Shown here: positions 6,123-11,733 of the stretch, piece after piece | Layout: every line of letters begins with the position of its first letter | Position numbering within the stretch: the stretch's first letter is position 1 | DNA from: an uncultured bacterium | GTDB lineage: Bacteria > Patescibacteriota > Minisyncoccia > CAIUEV01 | DNA: 11,733 bases | Direction: 5' to 3' | Assembly: GCA_903898335.1 (NCBI GenBank) | Contig: CAIUEV010000028.1 | Location: 1-11,733, forward strand | Program-made: the position numbers and the translations under genes | The notes under the pieces: generated by a model | Databases searched by the model: none | Seen by the model: only the letters and a program-made list of their open reading frames with translations | What the model was told of the DNA's origin: nothing

Positions 6123-6158
6123 AAAGTGGAGGAAAGTGGGGACAAGTGTTAAAATGTG
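6123..6158 (+). promoter_or_regulatory. MraZ operator: four AAAGTG-type boxes with 10-bp period
   Basis: AAAGTG occurs at 6123-6128 and 6133-6138, CAAGTG at 6143-6148 and AATGTG at 6153-6158, each separated by four bases. MraZ proteins are known to bind direct repeats with this spacing upstream of their own gene (AAAGTG[T/G] units in mycoplasmas, TGGG-type units in E. coli), contacting one repeat per helical turn through a ring-shaped oligomer. Its place between promoter and mraZ indicates autoregulation. The fourth, weaker box includes the GTG at 6156 that would otherwise look like a start codon. Confidence 0.85.
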
Positions 6159-6179
6159 TTTCTTAAAACCCAAAAATCA

Positions 6180-6614
6180 ATGTTTATCGGAGAATACCAA
6201 CATTCAATCGACAAAAAGAGACGCATCGCCATCCCCGCCAAATTCCGCGGTTCTTTTAAAACAAAAGCAATAATCACTCGGGGACTGGACGGCTGTCTTT
6301 TCGTTTACCCCACCGCAACGTGGGAAAAACTGGCGGAAAAACTCGGCTCTCTGCCTTTGGGTGAAAGAAAGATGCGGCAGTTTGTTCGACTGACTCTCTC
6401 GCAAGCCATTGAGACGGAAGTTGATAAACAGGGACGAATCCTTATTCCCAACTACCTGAATGACTTCGCCGATCTTAAATCCGAAGCGGTTGTCACCGGT
6501 CTTTACGACCGAGTGGAGATCTGGAATCGAGAAAGATGGAAGAAACAGACAGCTGAAGCGGAAAAAGACAAAGAAGAAATGGCGGAGGAGTTGGGTAAAC
6601 TTGGCATCTACTAA
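6180..6614 (+). CDS. mraZ: Transcriptional regulator MraZ
   Basis: A 144-residue protein, normal for MraZ, with two SpoVT/AbrB-like DNA-binding repeats. The first opens with MFIGEYQHSIDKKRRIAIPA and continues into KFR (1-23); the second has VDKQGRILIPNYL (81-93). MraZ binds repeated boxes upstream of the division/cell-wall cluster and controls its transcription. A run of four such boxes lies just upstream. The ATG at 6180 is chosen because MFxGEY is the conserved N-terminus; an in-frame GTG eight codons earlier (6156) lies inside the operator. No Shine-Dalgarno precedes the ATG. The last 25 residues are a charged helix typical of the family. First gene of the plus-strand set mraZ-rsmH-ftsL. 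Confidence 0.96.
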   Translation: MFIGEYQHSIDKKRRIAIPAKFRGSFKTKAIITRGLDGCLFVYPTATWEKLAEKLGSLPLGERKMRQFVRLTLSQAIETEVDKQGRILIPNYLNDFADLKSEAVVTGLYDRVEIWNRERWKKQTAEAEKDKEEMAEELGKLGIY

Positions 6615-6674
6615 AAAGTTATTTAATTTCTTTCGTTTCCGTTTAATTATTAATGTTTTAAAAAAATTCACTCC

Positions 6675-7637
6675 ATGCATATCTCAGTCATGCCCGTAGA
6701 GTCGCTAAATTTCTGGATCGGAGGAGATAACAAGGAAAAAGTTCTTCCCGGTGTCTATGTGGATGCCACTTTCGGTGAGGGGGGACATAGCCGACTTTTT
6801 TTAGAACAGACTGATAAAACGGAAAATGTTTTCTTGGTGGCCCTGGATCGAGACAGCAGAAGGATTGAAAAGGGAAAAAATTTTTTTGCGAAAGAAATTG
6901 AATCGGGCAAGCTCCAATTGATTAAGGGAAATTTTAGCGAGCTGCCGGCAATTTTAAGCTCTTTGAAAACTAAAAATTTACCGGTAAGAGGAATCCTTTT
7001 CGATTTCGGCCTTTGCACCACTCAATTTTCCGAAAATCGAGGCTTCAGCTTCAACGAAAAAGAAGCTCCGCTCGACATGCGAATGAGCGAAGACGAAGAG
7101 CTGACAGCCGGCCAAATCTTGAACGAGTGGGAAGAAGAAGCTCTCACCAAAATAATCAAGGAAAAGGGAGAGGAAAGAGAAGGCCGAAAGATTGCCCGGG
7201 CCATTCTTCAAAAAAGAGCTCAGGGTTTTAGTTTCGAGAAAGTTGACGACCTGCTGGAAGTTTTGAAAAAGATAACCAAAAAACCGTGGGGACAGAAGAT
7301 TCACTTTGCGACCAAAACTTTCCAAGCTTTACGCATGACCGTTAATCGAGAGGAAGAAAGCCTGATTAGAGGCCTCAGAGAAGCTCTTGACATTTTAGCC
7401 CCCGGCGGCCGAATTGTCACCATCGCCTTTCACTCGGGTGAAGACCGACCGGTAAAAAATTTCTTTCGTCGAGAAAGTCGAGATTGCATCTGTCCGCCGG
7501 AAATGCCAATTTGTCGTTGCGATCATCAAAAGACGCTAAAAATCCTGACCAAGAAACCGCTCACCCCCGACGAAGAAGAAATAAAAAGAAACCCCAATTC
7601 CCGATCAGCCAAAATGCGCGTCGCGGAAAAAATTTAA
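6675..7637 (+). CDS. rsmH: 16S rRNA (cytosine(1402)-N4)-methyltransferase RsmH (MraW)
   Basis: A 320-residue SAM-dependent methyltransferase that N4-methylates C1402 in the decoding centre of 16S rRNA. Conserved blocks are HISVM (2-6), DATFGEGGHS (30-39, SAM loop), ALDRD (56-60), APLDMRM (131-137), FQALRMTVN (216-224), GGRIVTIAFHSGEDRPVK (244-261) and the C-terminal NPNSRSAKMRVAEK (306-319). Between them is the usual inserted helical domain, and a CxC...CxC cluster (271-282) is also common in the family. The motif normally reading DLGVSSxQ is FDFGLCTTQF (109-118), a noticeable departure next to the active site. It follows mraZ by 60 nt, its standard place in the dcw cluster. The ATG at 6675 fits the conserved N-terminus; no Shine-Dalgarno is visible. 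Confidence 0.95.
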   Translation: MHISVMPVESLNFWIGGDNKEKVLPGVYVDATFGEGGHSRLFLEQTDKTENVFLVALDRDSRRIEKGKNFFAKEIESGKLQLIKGNFSELPAILSSLKTKNLPVRGILFDFGLCTTQFSENRGFSFNEKEAPLDMRMSEDEELTAGQILNEWEEEALTKIIKEKGEEREGRKIARAILQKRAQGFSFEKVDDLLEVLKKITKKPWGQKIHFATKTFQALRMTVNREEESLIRGLREALDILAPGGRIVTIAFHSGEDRPVKNFFRRESRDCICPPEMPICRCDHQKTLKILTKKPLTPDEEEIKRNPNSRSAKMRVAEKI

Positions 7638-7659
7638 AAAAATAAAAACGATCGAATTC

Positions 7660-8043
7660 ATGAACCAGCCAATTCTGTTTTATCAAAATTTACCGCAGAA
7701 ACAAAAAAATCGAAAAAGATTTTCGATTCTGCCCAGGTTTAAAGTCGGCCAAACTTCTTTGATTGTCGTTACTGTCCTGATTTTTCTTTTAATGAGTTTA
7801 ATCTATTTGATTCAAGCCAATTCAACGGCCACCAAAGGCTACGAAATTGAAAAAGAGCAAGAAAGAATCAAAAAACTGGAATCTCAAGGAGAAAAACTAG
7901 AACTGGAAATGGCGAAAATTCGCTCCACTCGAGAGTTGAATGAAGTTCCCAACCAACTCAACATGAAACCCTCTCCGGAAGGAGAAACTCTAAAGTTTGT
8001 TTCTTTGGACCAAAAAGATTCCTTGGCGAAAAAAGAGGATTAA
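7660..8043 (+). CDS. ftsL: FtsL-like cell division protein
   Basis: A 127-residue bitopic membrane protein: a basic cytoplasmic head with several K/R (10-29), one membrane helix (about 33-52, LIVVTVLIFLLMSLIYLIQA) and a periplasmic coiled-coil stretch (about 59-90, rich in E/K with I/L at heptad positions). This layout, size and position directly after rsmH are those of FtsL, which with FtsB/DivIC and FtsQ/DivIB activates septal peptidoglycan synthesis. Sequence conservation in this family is poor, so the call rests on architecture and place. 'LNMKPSPEGETLKFVSL' near the C-terminus is like the short tail seen in FtsL. The last 86 bp overlap, on the opposite strand, the end of the response-regulator gene. 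No ftsI follows. An FtsB-like partner is encoded 0.8 kb away on the other strand. Confidence 0.75.
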   Translation: MNQPILFYQNLPQKQKNRKRFSILPRFKVGQTSLIVVTVLIFLLMSLIYLIQANSTATKGYEIEKEQERIKKLESQGEKLELEMAKIRSTRELNEVPNQLNMKPSPEGETLKFVSLDQKDSLAKKED

Positions 8044-8731
8044 ACGCTTCCGAATAAACTCCGAATAAATAACCGCGACCGTGGATCGTGTGAATCAACT
8101 TGTCGGACGATGGCAAACCGCCATCGATTTTTCGACGCAGACTCAGCATGTGGACTTCCAAAGTATTGGCCGAGCCTATATAATTGATATCCCAGACGGA
8201 TTCCAAAATAACTATTTTATTCAAAACAATTCCTCGATTGAAAATCAAATATTGCAGCAAATCGAATTCTTTCTTGCGCAAACGAATCTCTCGATTACCT
8301 CGAAAAACTTTATACCTTCTGAAGTCAACCGACAAATCGGCCAAACGGTAATTTTCATCCAACAAATCCCCCTTCTTCTCCCAGCCGTTAGTCACCTTTA
8401 TCTTGGCTAAAATTTCCTGAAAGGAGACCGGCGCCAACATAATATCGTCCACCCCCAAATCGTAGAGACGCAATTTGGTTTCCGAATCAATTTCTTCCGC
8501 TATATAGATCAGAAAACCCTTAAAAATTCTGGAAAGCGTTTTTTCAATAAAACGCTGCAGCTCGGGCGCCTCACCACCACCGATAATTACCAGATCGTAA
8601 TTGTTTTTTCGCAACATCCACTCTCCTTTTTTTATTCCCCTCACTCTGTCTCCCTCAAAACCCGCTCGCCAGAAACCGTCAATATAGCTTTCCGGCAGTT
8701 GATTGGCATTGTCGATCGTCAAGAGACGCAT
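7958..8731 (-). CDS. OmpR/PhoB-type regulator with degenerate (non-phosphorylatable) receiver domain
   Basis: A 257-residue protein. Residues 1-112 have the receiver-domain pattern (LLTID at 3-7, YDLVIIGGG at 45-53, FLIYIAEE at 73-80, GVDDIMLAPV at 93-102), but the residue matching the phospho-acceptor Asp is Gly51, the second acidic residue after the first strand is missing, and the lysine of the usual 'KP' is Ala100. So it is probably a pseudo-receiver, not controlled by a histidine kinase in the normal way. Residues about 133-224 are an intact winged-helix DNA-binding domain (RKKEFDLLQYLI, VHMLSLRRKID, IHGRGYLF). A 34-residue tail after GYLF is unusual and overlaps ftsL antisense. No kinase gene is nearby. 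It lies 89 nt after the ftsB-like gene and may belong to the same transcript. Targets are unknown. Confidence 0.87.
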   Translation of the reverse strand: MRLLTIDNANQLPESYIDGFWRAGFEGDRVRGIKKGEWMLRKNNYDLVIIGGGEAPELQRFIEKTLSRIFKGFLIYIAEEIDSETKLRLYDLGVDDIMLAPVSFQEILAKIKVTNGWEKKGDLLDENYRLADLSVDFRRYKVFRGNREIRLRKKEFDLLQYLIFNRGIVLNKIVILESVWDINYIGSANTLEVHMLSLRRKIDGGLPSSDKLIHTIHGRGYLFGVYSEAFNPLFSPRNLFGPKKQTLEFLLPERVSC

Positions 8732-8820
8732 AATTTTCTTTTAGATTTAAAAGGTAAATTATGAGTTCTTAAACTTTAAATAAAATTCTGGCAAATTTAT
8801 TTCTTAAATTAAAAATAGAT

Positions 8821-9222
8821 TCATCCCGTAGCAAAAAAATAATCCCACCATTTACGCAGATTGGATCTGCTGTCCTCCTTCTTCGGAATGGCCGCCTCTT
8901 CCTCCACTTTCTTTTCTTCCATTTCGATTTTTTCTTTTTCTGAAATTGTCGGCTCCTTAACTAAAACAACATTTTCTCCCTCCTTCTGCACGCTCAAAGT
9001 TTCTTTGGCTTCTTTTTCCTTAAAATCGGAAGTTTGAAAATAGTCAATCAAACCTTGCAATTTTTGATTTTCTCTTTCTCTTTTTTCCGCCTGCACTCGT
9101 AAGTCTTCAATTTCCTTCTGAATTTGCTCTCGACGATAAGTTTCTTGAGCCACCCCCAAAGAGATCACCACTACAATACCTATCGCTATTATGATCAGAA
9201 CCAAACGAAAAAGAAACGTCAT
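8821..9222 (-). CDS. FtsB/DivIC-like septum formation protein
   Basis: A 133-residue bitopic protein with one N-terminal membrane helix (about 4-22), a coiled coil (about 28-60), then YFQTSDFKEKEAKETLSV (61-78) and GENVV (82-86). This matches the septum-formation-initiator family, where a short stretch after the coiled coil carries 'eKeAREkLglvkpgE.v'. FtsB/DivIC pairs with FtsL through its coiled coil in the divisome. A Glu/Lys-rich linker (90-117) leads to an aromatic tail, NLRKWWDYFF (121-130), a tail style often seen in candidate-phyla division proteins. The ATG at 9222 lacks a Shine-Dalgarno. It is 13 nt downstream of the P-loop kinase gene, so surely co-transcribed with it. It is the natural partner of the FtsL-like protein encoded on the other strand. 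Confidence 0.8.
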   Translation of the reverse strand: MTFLFRLVLIIIAIGIVVVISLGVAQETYRREQIQKEIEDLRVQAEKRERENQKLQGLIDYFQTSDFKEKEAKETLSVQKEGENVVLVKEPTISEKEKIEMEEKKVEEEAAIPKKEDSRSNLRKWWDYFFATG

Positions 9223-9235
9223 CGTTTTGGAATAT

Positions 9236-9808
9236 CTATTTTCTTAATAATTGAGTCATCATTTTATCCACTTCTTTTTTCATTTTAGCGCGACCGCCGC
9301 CATTGTCAATAATAAAATCGGCTTTATTCATCAAAGCGGGAATATATTTCTCGTTTTTAGTCGAGGTCTGTTTTTTGAACTCTGTAAAAGAAACTCGATC
9401 GTCCGTTTTTTCCTTACGCTTAGCCACTCTTTCCCAACGAGTCTTGACCGGGACCTCCAAGGCGACAAGCGTATTATCTTCGAAAGAACGTAAAAATTTA
9501 TAATCTGAGGGAAGCCGAATTCCGTTAATGACAACAATTTTACTTTGCGAAAGATCTTCAATTTTTTTCTCCAACGCCCTAGTCAGAACATCTCGTCCGA
9601 AACGATGACGCAAAGTGTTGGCCAACCAAGTTGAATTATCTCTCGAAACTTCCAAATTAAAAAACTTCAATGTCTCCACCAGAAAGAACGAAAAGCGAAA
9701 CTCCTCCGCTCCGTACCGCTTTTTCAAATAGGAAGAAACCGTATCCTTGCCGCTCCCACCGGGACCGACCAAACCAATAACCAATTTTCCCTTACCGATT
9801 TTAGACAT
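9236..9808 (-). CDS. P-loop nucleotide kinase-like protein (dephospho-CoA kinase / dNMP kinase type)
   Basis: A 190-residue small kinase. It has a Walker A loop GPGGSGKDT (15-23) after a hydrophobic strand, a Walker B-like strand IVVINGIRLPSD (91-102), a lid-like basic segment RWERVAKRKEKTDDR (124-138) and ADFIIDNGG (163-171) near the C-terminus. The GxGGSGKDT loop and 'vIdGIR.p.d' strand place it with dephospho-CoA kinases, phage-type deoxynucleotide monophosphate kinases and related UPF0200-like proteins, which phosphorylate small nucleotides or nucleotide-like cofactors. The sequence alone does not separate these; dephospho-CoA kinase (last step of CoA synthesis) is the commonest annotation for such genes, but the lid is not a clear match. 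It sits between HPF and ftsB in a co-directional row. Confidence 0.7.
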   Translation of the reverse strand: MSKIGKGKLVIGLVGPGGSGKDTVSSYLKKRYGAEEFRFSFFLVETLKFFNLEVSRDNSTWLANTLRHRFGRDVLTRALEKKIEDLSQSKIVVINGIRLPSDYKFLRSFEDNTLVALEVPVKTRWERVAKRKEKTDDRVSFTEFKKQTSTKNEKYIPALMNKADFIIDNGGGRAKMKKEVDKMMTQLLRK

Positions 9809-9854
9809 AACAAAACGACAATTAAAATTTAATAATCAAAGCAGCCAGACCAGC

Positions 9855-10238
9855 TTACTTGCTTTTGCGAAAACGCGCCAAATGATGCACCGTAAATTTT
9901 TTCTTCACTGAAGCGCCTCCTCTTTTTTTGAGAGTAATCAAACGATCTTTCTGTTTTTTAATTTGACTTTTTAAATCTTCAACGGCTTCGTCAACTCCCT
10001 CAAAAATAGTTTTCTTCACTGATTGAGCGATAAACTTACCGGCACCACACTCTAACTGAAATTCAATGCGAAAATGCTTCTTTCGGATCAAAAATTCGAA
10101 CTCAAAATTAACCTTGGGCGGGAATTCATCCCGAACAAAGAACTTTTCAAAGGCCAGCATCTTTTTCGACACATACTCTTCCACTTTGCCTTTTTCCTTC
10201 TCCTCGATGTTGGAATGAAAGTAGAAATTGGTGTTCAT
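9855..10238 (-). CDS. hpf: Ribosome hibernation-promoting factor (HPF/RaiA family, short form)
   Basis: A 127-residue protein of the sigma-54-modulation/S30AE family, which binds the decoding region of the 30S subunit and silences ribosomes in stationary phase or starvation. It shows the beta-alpha-beta-beta-beta-alpha order: a first strand (NFYFHSN), helix 12-33, strands at 42-50 and 55-62 (HFRIEFQLECGAGKFIAQ), then the long helix DEAVEDLKSQIKKQKDRL (83-100) that carries the family's 'AID...kLerQl.k.k' pattern. The C-terminal tail is strongly basic, ending in ARFRKSK. It lacks the long-HPF dimerisation domain. A GGTGGAGG (10267-10260, minus strand) lies 21 nt before the ATG, too far to be a normal ribosome binding site. 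It lies between acetate kinase and the P-loop kinase. Confidence 0.87.
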   Translation of the reverse strand: MNTNFYFHSNIEEKEKGKVEEYVSKKMLAFEKFFVRDEFPPKVNFEFEFLIRKKHFRIEFQLECGAGKFIAQSVKKTIFEGVDEAVEDLKSQIKKQKDRLITLKKRGGASVKKKFTVHHLARFRKSK

Positions 10239-10286
10239 ACTTTCTGTTTAATTATTAATCCTCCACCTGAATTTTAAGACAAAATT

Positions 10287-11369
10287 TTAAAAAGACCAAC
10301 CGGCCTTGGCAGCCCCCCGAATCCATTCCTCCGCCATCGTTTTTTCCTCCGACGTCGGATGAACCAAGATTTTAGTATTTTTAAGTAAAGTTTTCATTAA
10401 CGGTTCCACTATTTCATTGCGAGTAATCGCTTTTCCCGCCCCAATGGAGCCGGTAAAAACCAAGGCATCACACCCACCCAAAGCCGCCCAGTAAGCACCG
10501 ATGTATTTTCTTATTCGATAGACAAACATTTCAAAAGCCAAAATCGCCCGCGGCTCTTTCTTTTTTATTTTATCAATCAATTCAAGCATATTAGTGCACT
10601 GCGCCACTCCGACAAAACCGCTTTCTCGCAGCAACATCGCCTCTATTTTTTCCGGTCGCATACCTCGACGCATTAAATAAAAGATTATCCCCGGATCGAT
10701 ATCCCCCGCCCTTGTTGACATCATCAGTCCTTCCAGCGGCGTGAACCCCATGCTGGTGTCGATGGCGCAACCGTTTAAAACGGCGGCCACACTAGCACCA
10801 CCGCCCAAATGAACGGTAATTATTTTTTGATTTTTTACTGCCTGACCTAAAGTTTTTTTCGCCATTGCAGCTGCACCGGCGTGAGAAATTCCGTGAAAAC
10901 CGTAACGTTTCAAACCGAAACGACGGCTAACCGCTGACGAAATAGGATAAAGAGCGGTTTTCTCCGGCAACCCGGCAAAAAAAGCCGTATCGAACACGGC
11001 CAGATGAGCCGCTTTGGGCCAAGTCCGACGCGCAAAAACAATACCTTCCAAATTAAAAGGATTATGCAAAGGAGCCAAATGTGAAATACGATGCAGCGTG
11101 GAAATTATCTTACCGTCAATCAGAGTGCTTTGGCTCATTTCTCCCCCGTGAACCACTCGATGAGCCACCCCTTTGATTTTGTCGGTTAATCGATTTTTTT
11201 CCAATTCGGCAAAAAGTAGCCTTAATACCGCCTCTTTTTTGACGCTTTCCTTTAAATTGGATTTGGACCAAGAAAAAACCTCCTTCAATTCGTCCCTCCC
11301 CTTAATCGCAAAAATCTTACTCTTAACCGAGGTACTCCCCACATTAAGAGAGAGAATCAAATTTACCAT
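10287..11369 (-). CDS. ackA: Acetate kinase
   Basis: A 360-residue kinase converting acetyl phosphate and ADP to acetate and ATP, or the reverse. Family motifs are LNVGSTSVKSKIF (8-20), HRVVHGGE (70-77), PLHNPFNLEGI (100-110), FDTAF (126-130), RYGFHGISH (155-163, catalytic His159), HLGGGASV (187-194), DTSMGFTPLEGLMM with R220 and GDIDPG (204-227), and VFTGSIG (304-310); the EE at 341-342 near the C-terminus probably includes the magnesium-binding Glu. It is about 40 residues shorter than typical enzymes, mostly in the N-terminal half. Small departures are FDTAFF for FDTAFH, HLGGGAS for HLGNGAS and SIGAG for GIGEN. The ATG at 11369 is chosen because homology starts there; the frame stays open 65 codons further but those overlap the preceding gene. 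No phosphotransacetylase gene is in the window. Confidence 0.92.
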   Translation of the reverse strand: MVNLILSLNVGSTSVKSKIFAIKGRDELKEVFSWSKSNLKESVKKEAVLRLLFAELEKNRLTDKIKGVAHRVVHGGEMSQSTLIDGKIISTLHRISHLAPLHNPFNLEGIVFARRTWPKAAHLAVFDTAFFAGLPEKTALYPISSAVSRRFGLKRYGFHGISHAGAAAMAKKTLGQAVKNQKIITVHLGGGASVAAVLNGCAIDTSMGFTPLEGLMMSTRAGDIDPGIIFYLMRRGMRPEKIEAMLLRESGFVGVAQCTNMLELIDKIKKKEPRAILAFEMFVYRIRKYIGAYWAALGGCDALVFTGSIGAGKAITRNEIVEPLMKTLLKNTKILVHPTSEEKTMAEEWIRGAAKAGWSF

Positions 11370-11401
11370 CGGTAAAAATTTATTTTTTCTTCTTAAATTT
11401 T

Positions 11402-11733
11402 TTAACTTTCTTGACAACCGGCTTTTTTCCCGTTTTTTTTGTTGTGTAAAGTCTTCCCCACCAGAGTCGCCGTGACCGCCCCGACAAAAGCTCCGATACC
11501 CGCCGCCGCAATAAATATTTTTTCCGGATTTTCTTTCACATAGCCGCGCAGTTTTTTCTCCCATTCCGAAAATTCATCTTTAGCTTTAAGTAAGTTCTGT
11601 TCGGCTGAATCACCGACTTTGCCGATTTGCTCCTCGGCGATTTTTTTAATGTTTCCCATCACCAAATCGGCCTTGCGCTTGACTTTTTTGGCCTTTTTCT
11701 TTGCTTCCTTCTCGATTTTTTGAGTTTCCGCTT
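11402..11733 (-). CDS. Small membrane-anchored YqjD/DUF883-like protein (5' end uncertain or beyond window)
   Basis: A charged helical region followed by one C-terminal glycine-rich membrane helix: ENPEKIFIAAAGIGAFVGAV... This 'helix, then ENP/EHP, then glycine-zipper helix, then basic tail' layout is that of the YqjD/ElaB/DUF883 group, small inner-membrane proteins some of which bind ribosomes. The frame is open to the right edge; upstream codons give a lysine-rich helix (AETQKIEKEAKKKAKKVKRK). An ATG at 11659 would give 85 residues, and the true start may be further upstream. The stop at 11402 follows an odd tail, NGKKAGCQES, entered through a run of eight A; the neighbouring frame would instead give a lysine-rich tail ending at 11380, just before ackA. 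The gene precedes ackA by 32 nt and is probably co-transcribed. Confidence 0.65.
   Translation of the reverse strand, partial: AETQKIEKEAKKKAKKVKRKADLVMGNIKKIAEEQIGKVGDSAEQNLLKAKDEFSEWEKKLRGYVKENPEKIFIAAAGIGAFVGAVTATLVGKTLHNKKNGKKAGCQES

Noticed and set aside
6156..6179. GTG start for mraZ
   Set aside because: It is inside the fourth MraZ box; the conserved MFxGEY N-terminus starts at the ATG at 6180.
8732..8820. Promoter or small gene between the ftsB-like gene and the regulator
   Set aside because: A minus-strand CATAAT is present but no -35 at acceptable spacing, and no open frame with plausible coding content fits in 89 bp.
11370..11564. A 65-codon N-terminal extension of acetate kinase in the same frame
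   Set aside because: It overlaps the preceding membrane-protein gene in another frame, has no acetate kinase similarity, and the conserved N-terminus (LNVGSTS) begins right after the ATG at 11369.
11402..11564. Programmed -1 frameshift making a membrane-protein/acetate-kinase fusion
   Set aside because: An in-phase A AAA AAC heptamer exists and the ackA frame is open, but no stimulatory structure is evident and a soluble kinase fused to this anchor has no precedent I know of; a simple A-run length error is likelier.

Overview
The window looks like a stretch of a small-genome, candidate-phyla-radiation (Patescibacteria/Parcubacteria-like) bacterial chromosome. This is inferred from protein style: compact lysine-rich proteins, minimal FtsL/FtsB-type division proteins with tryptophan-rich or lysine-rich tails, a free-standing S23 four-helix-bundle protein, a short HPF, and almost no Shine-Dalgarno sequences. 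No rRNA or phylogenetic marker is present to prove it.

Left part (1-2350). Two lipid-linked-oligosaccharide flippase-like genes lie on the minus strand: one cut by the left edge, one complete (329-1789). A tRNA-Leu(UAG) gene sits between them, only 3 nt after the complete flippase. Both flippase starts are preceded by the same AT-rich repeat built on AAAGTTAG/AACTTT units. A plus-strand, AT-rich S23-type gene (1900-2244) has its own promoter and is bracketed by copies of the same repeat. A six-copy 9-bp array (2287-2340) runs into the end of murC.

Middle, minus strand (2333-6012). A likely operon is transcribed in the order: a seven-helix '7TM_transglut'-type membrane protein; a fusion of a RimK/glutamate-ligase-like ATP-grasp enzyme with a retropepsin-like protease; then murC. 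The 7TM, ligase and protease modules are a known but functionally obscure gene association. Here the ligase and protease form one polypeptide, the transglutaminase-like domain is absent, and the genes are tied to murC. This is the best candidate for an under-described system in the window.

Middle, plus strand (6089-8043). Diverging from that operon is the front of a division/cell-wall (dcw) cluster: mraZ with its promoter and a four-unit, 10-bp-period MraZ operator, then rsmH and an ftsL-like gene. The cluster stops there, with no ftsI or later mur genes.

Right part, minus strand (7958-11733). The co-directional genes, in transcription order, are a YqjD/DUF883-like membrane-anchored protein (open at the edge), acetate kinase, HPF, a P-loop (d)NMP/dephospho-CoA-kinase-like protein, an FtsB/DivIC-like protein, and an OmpR-type regulator whose receiver domain lacks the phospho-acceptor aspartate. 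The regulator runs 86 bp antisense into ftsL. The two partner division proteins FtsL and FtsB thus lie on opposite strands on either side of this regulator.

There is no stretch over 300 bases without a gene.
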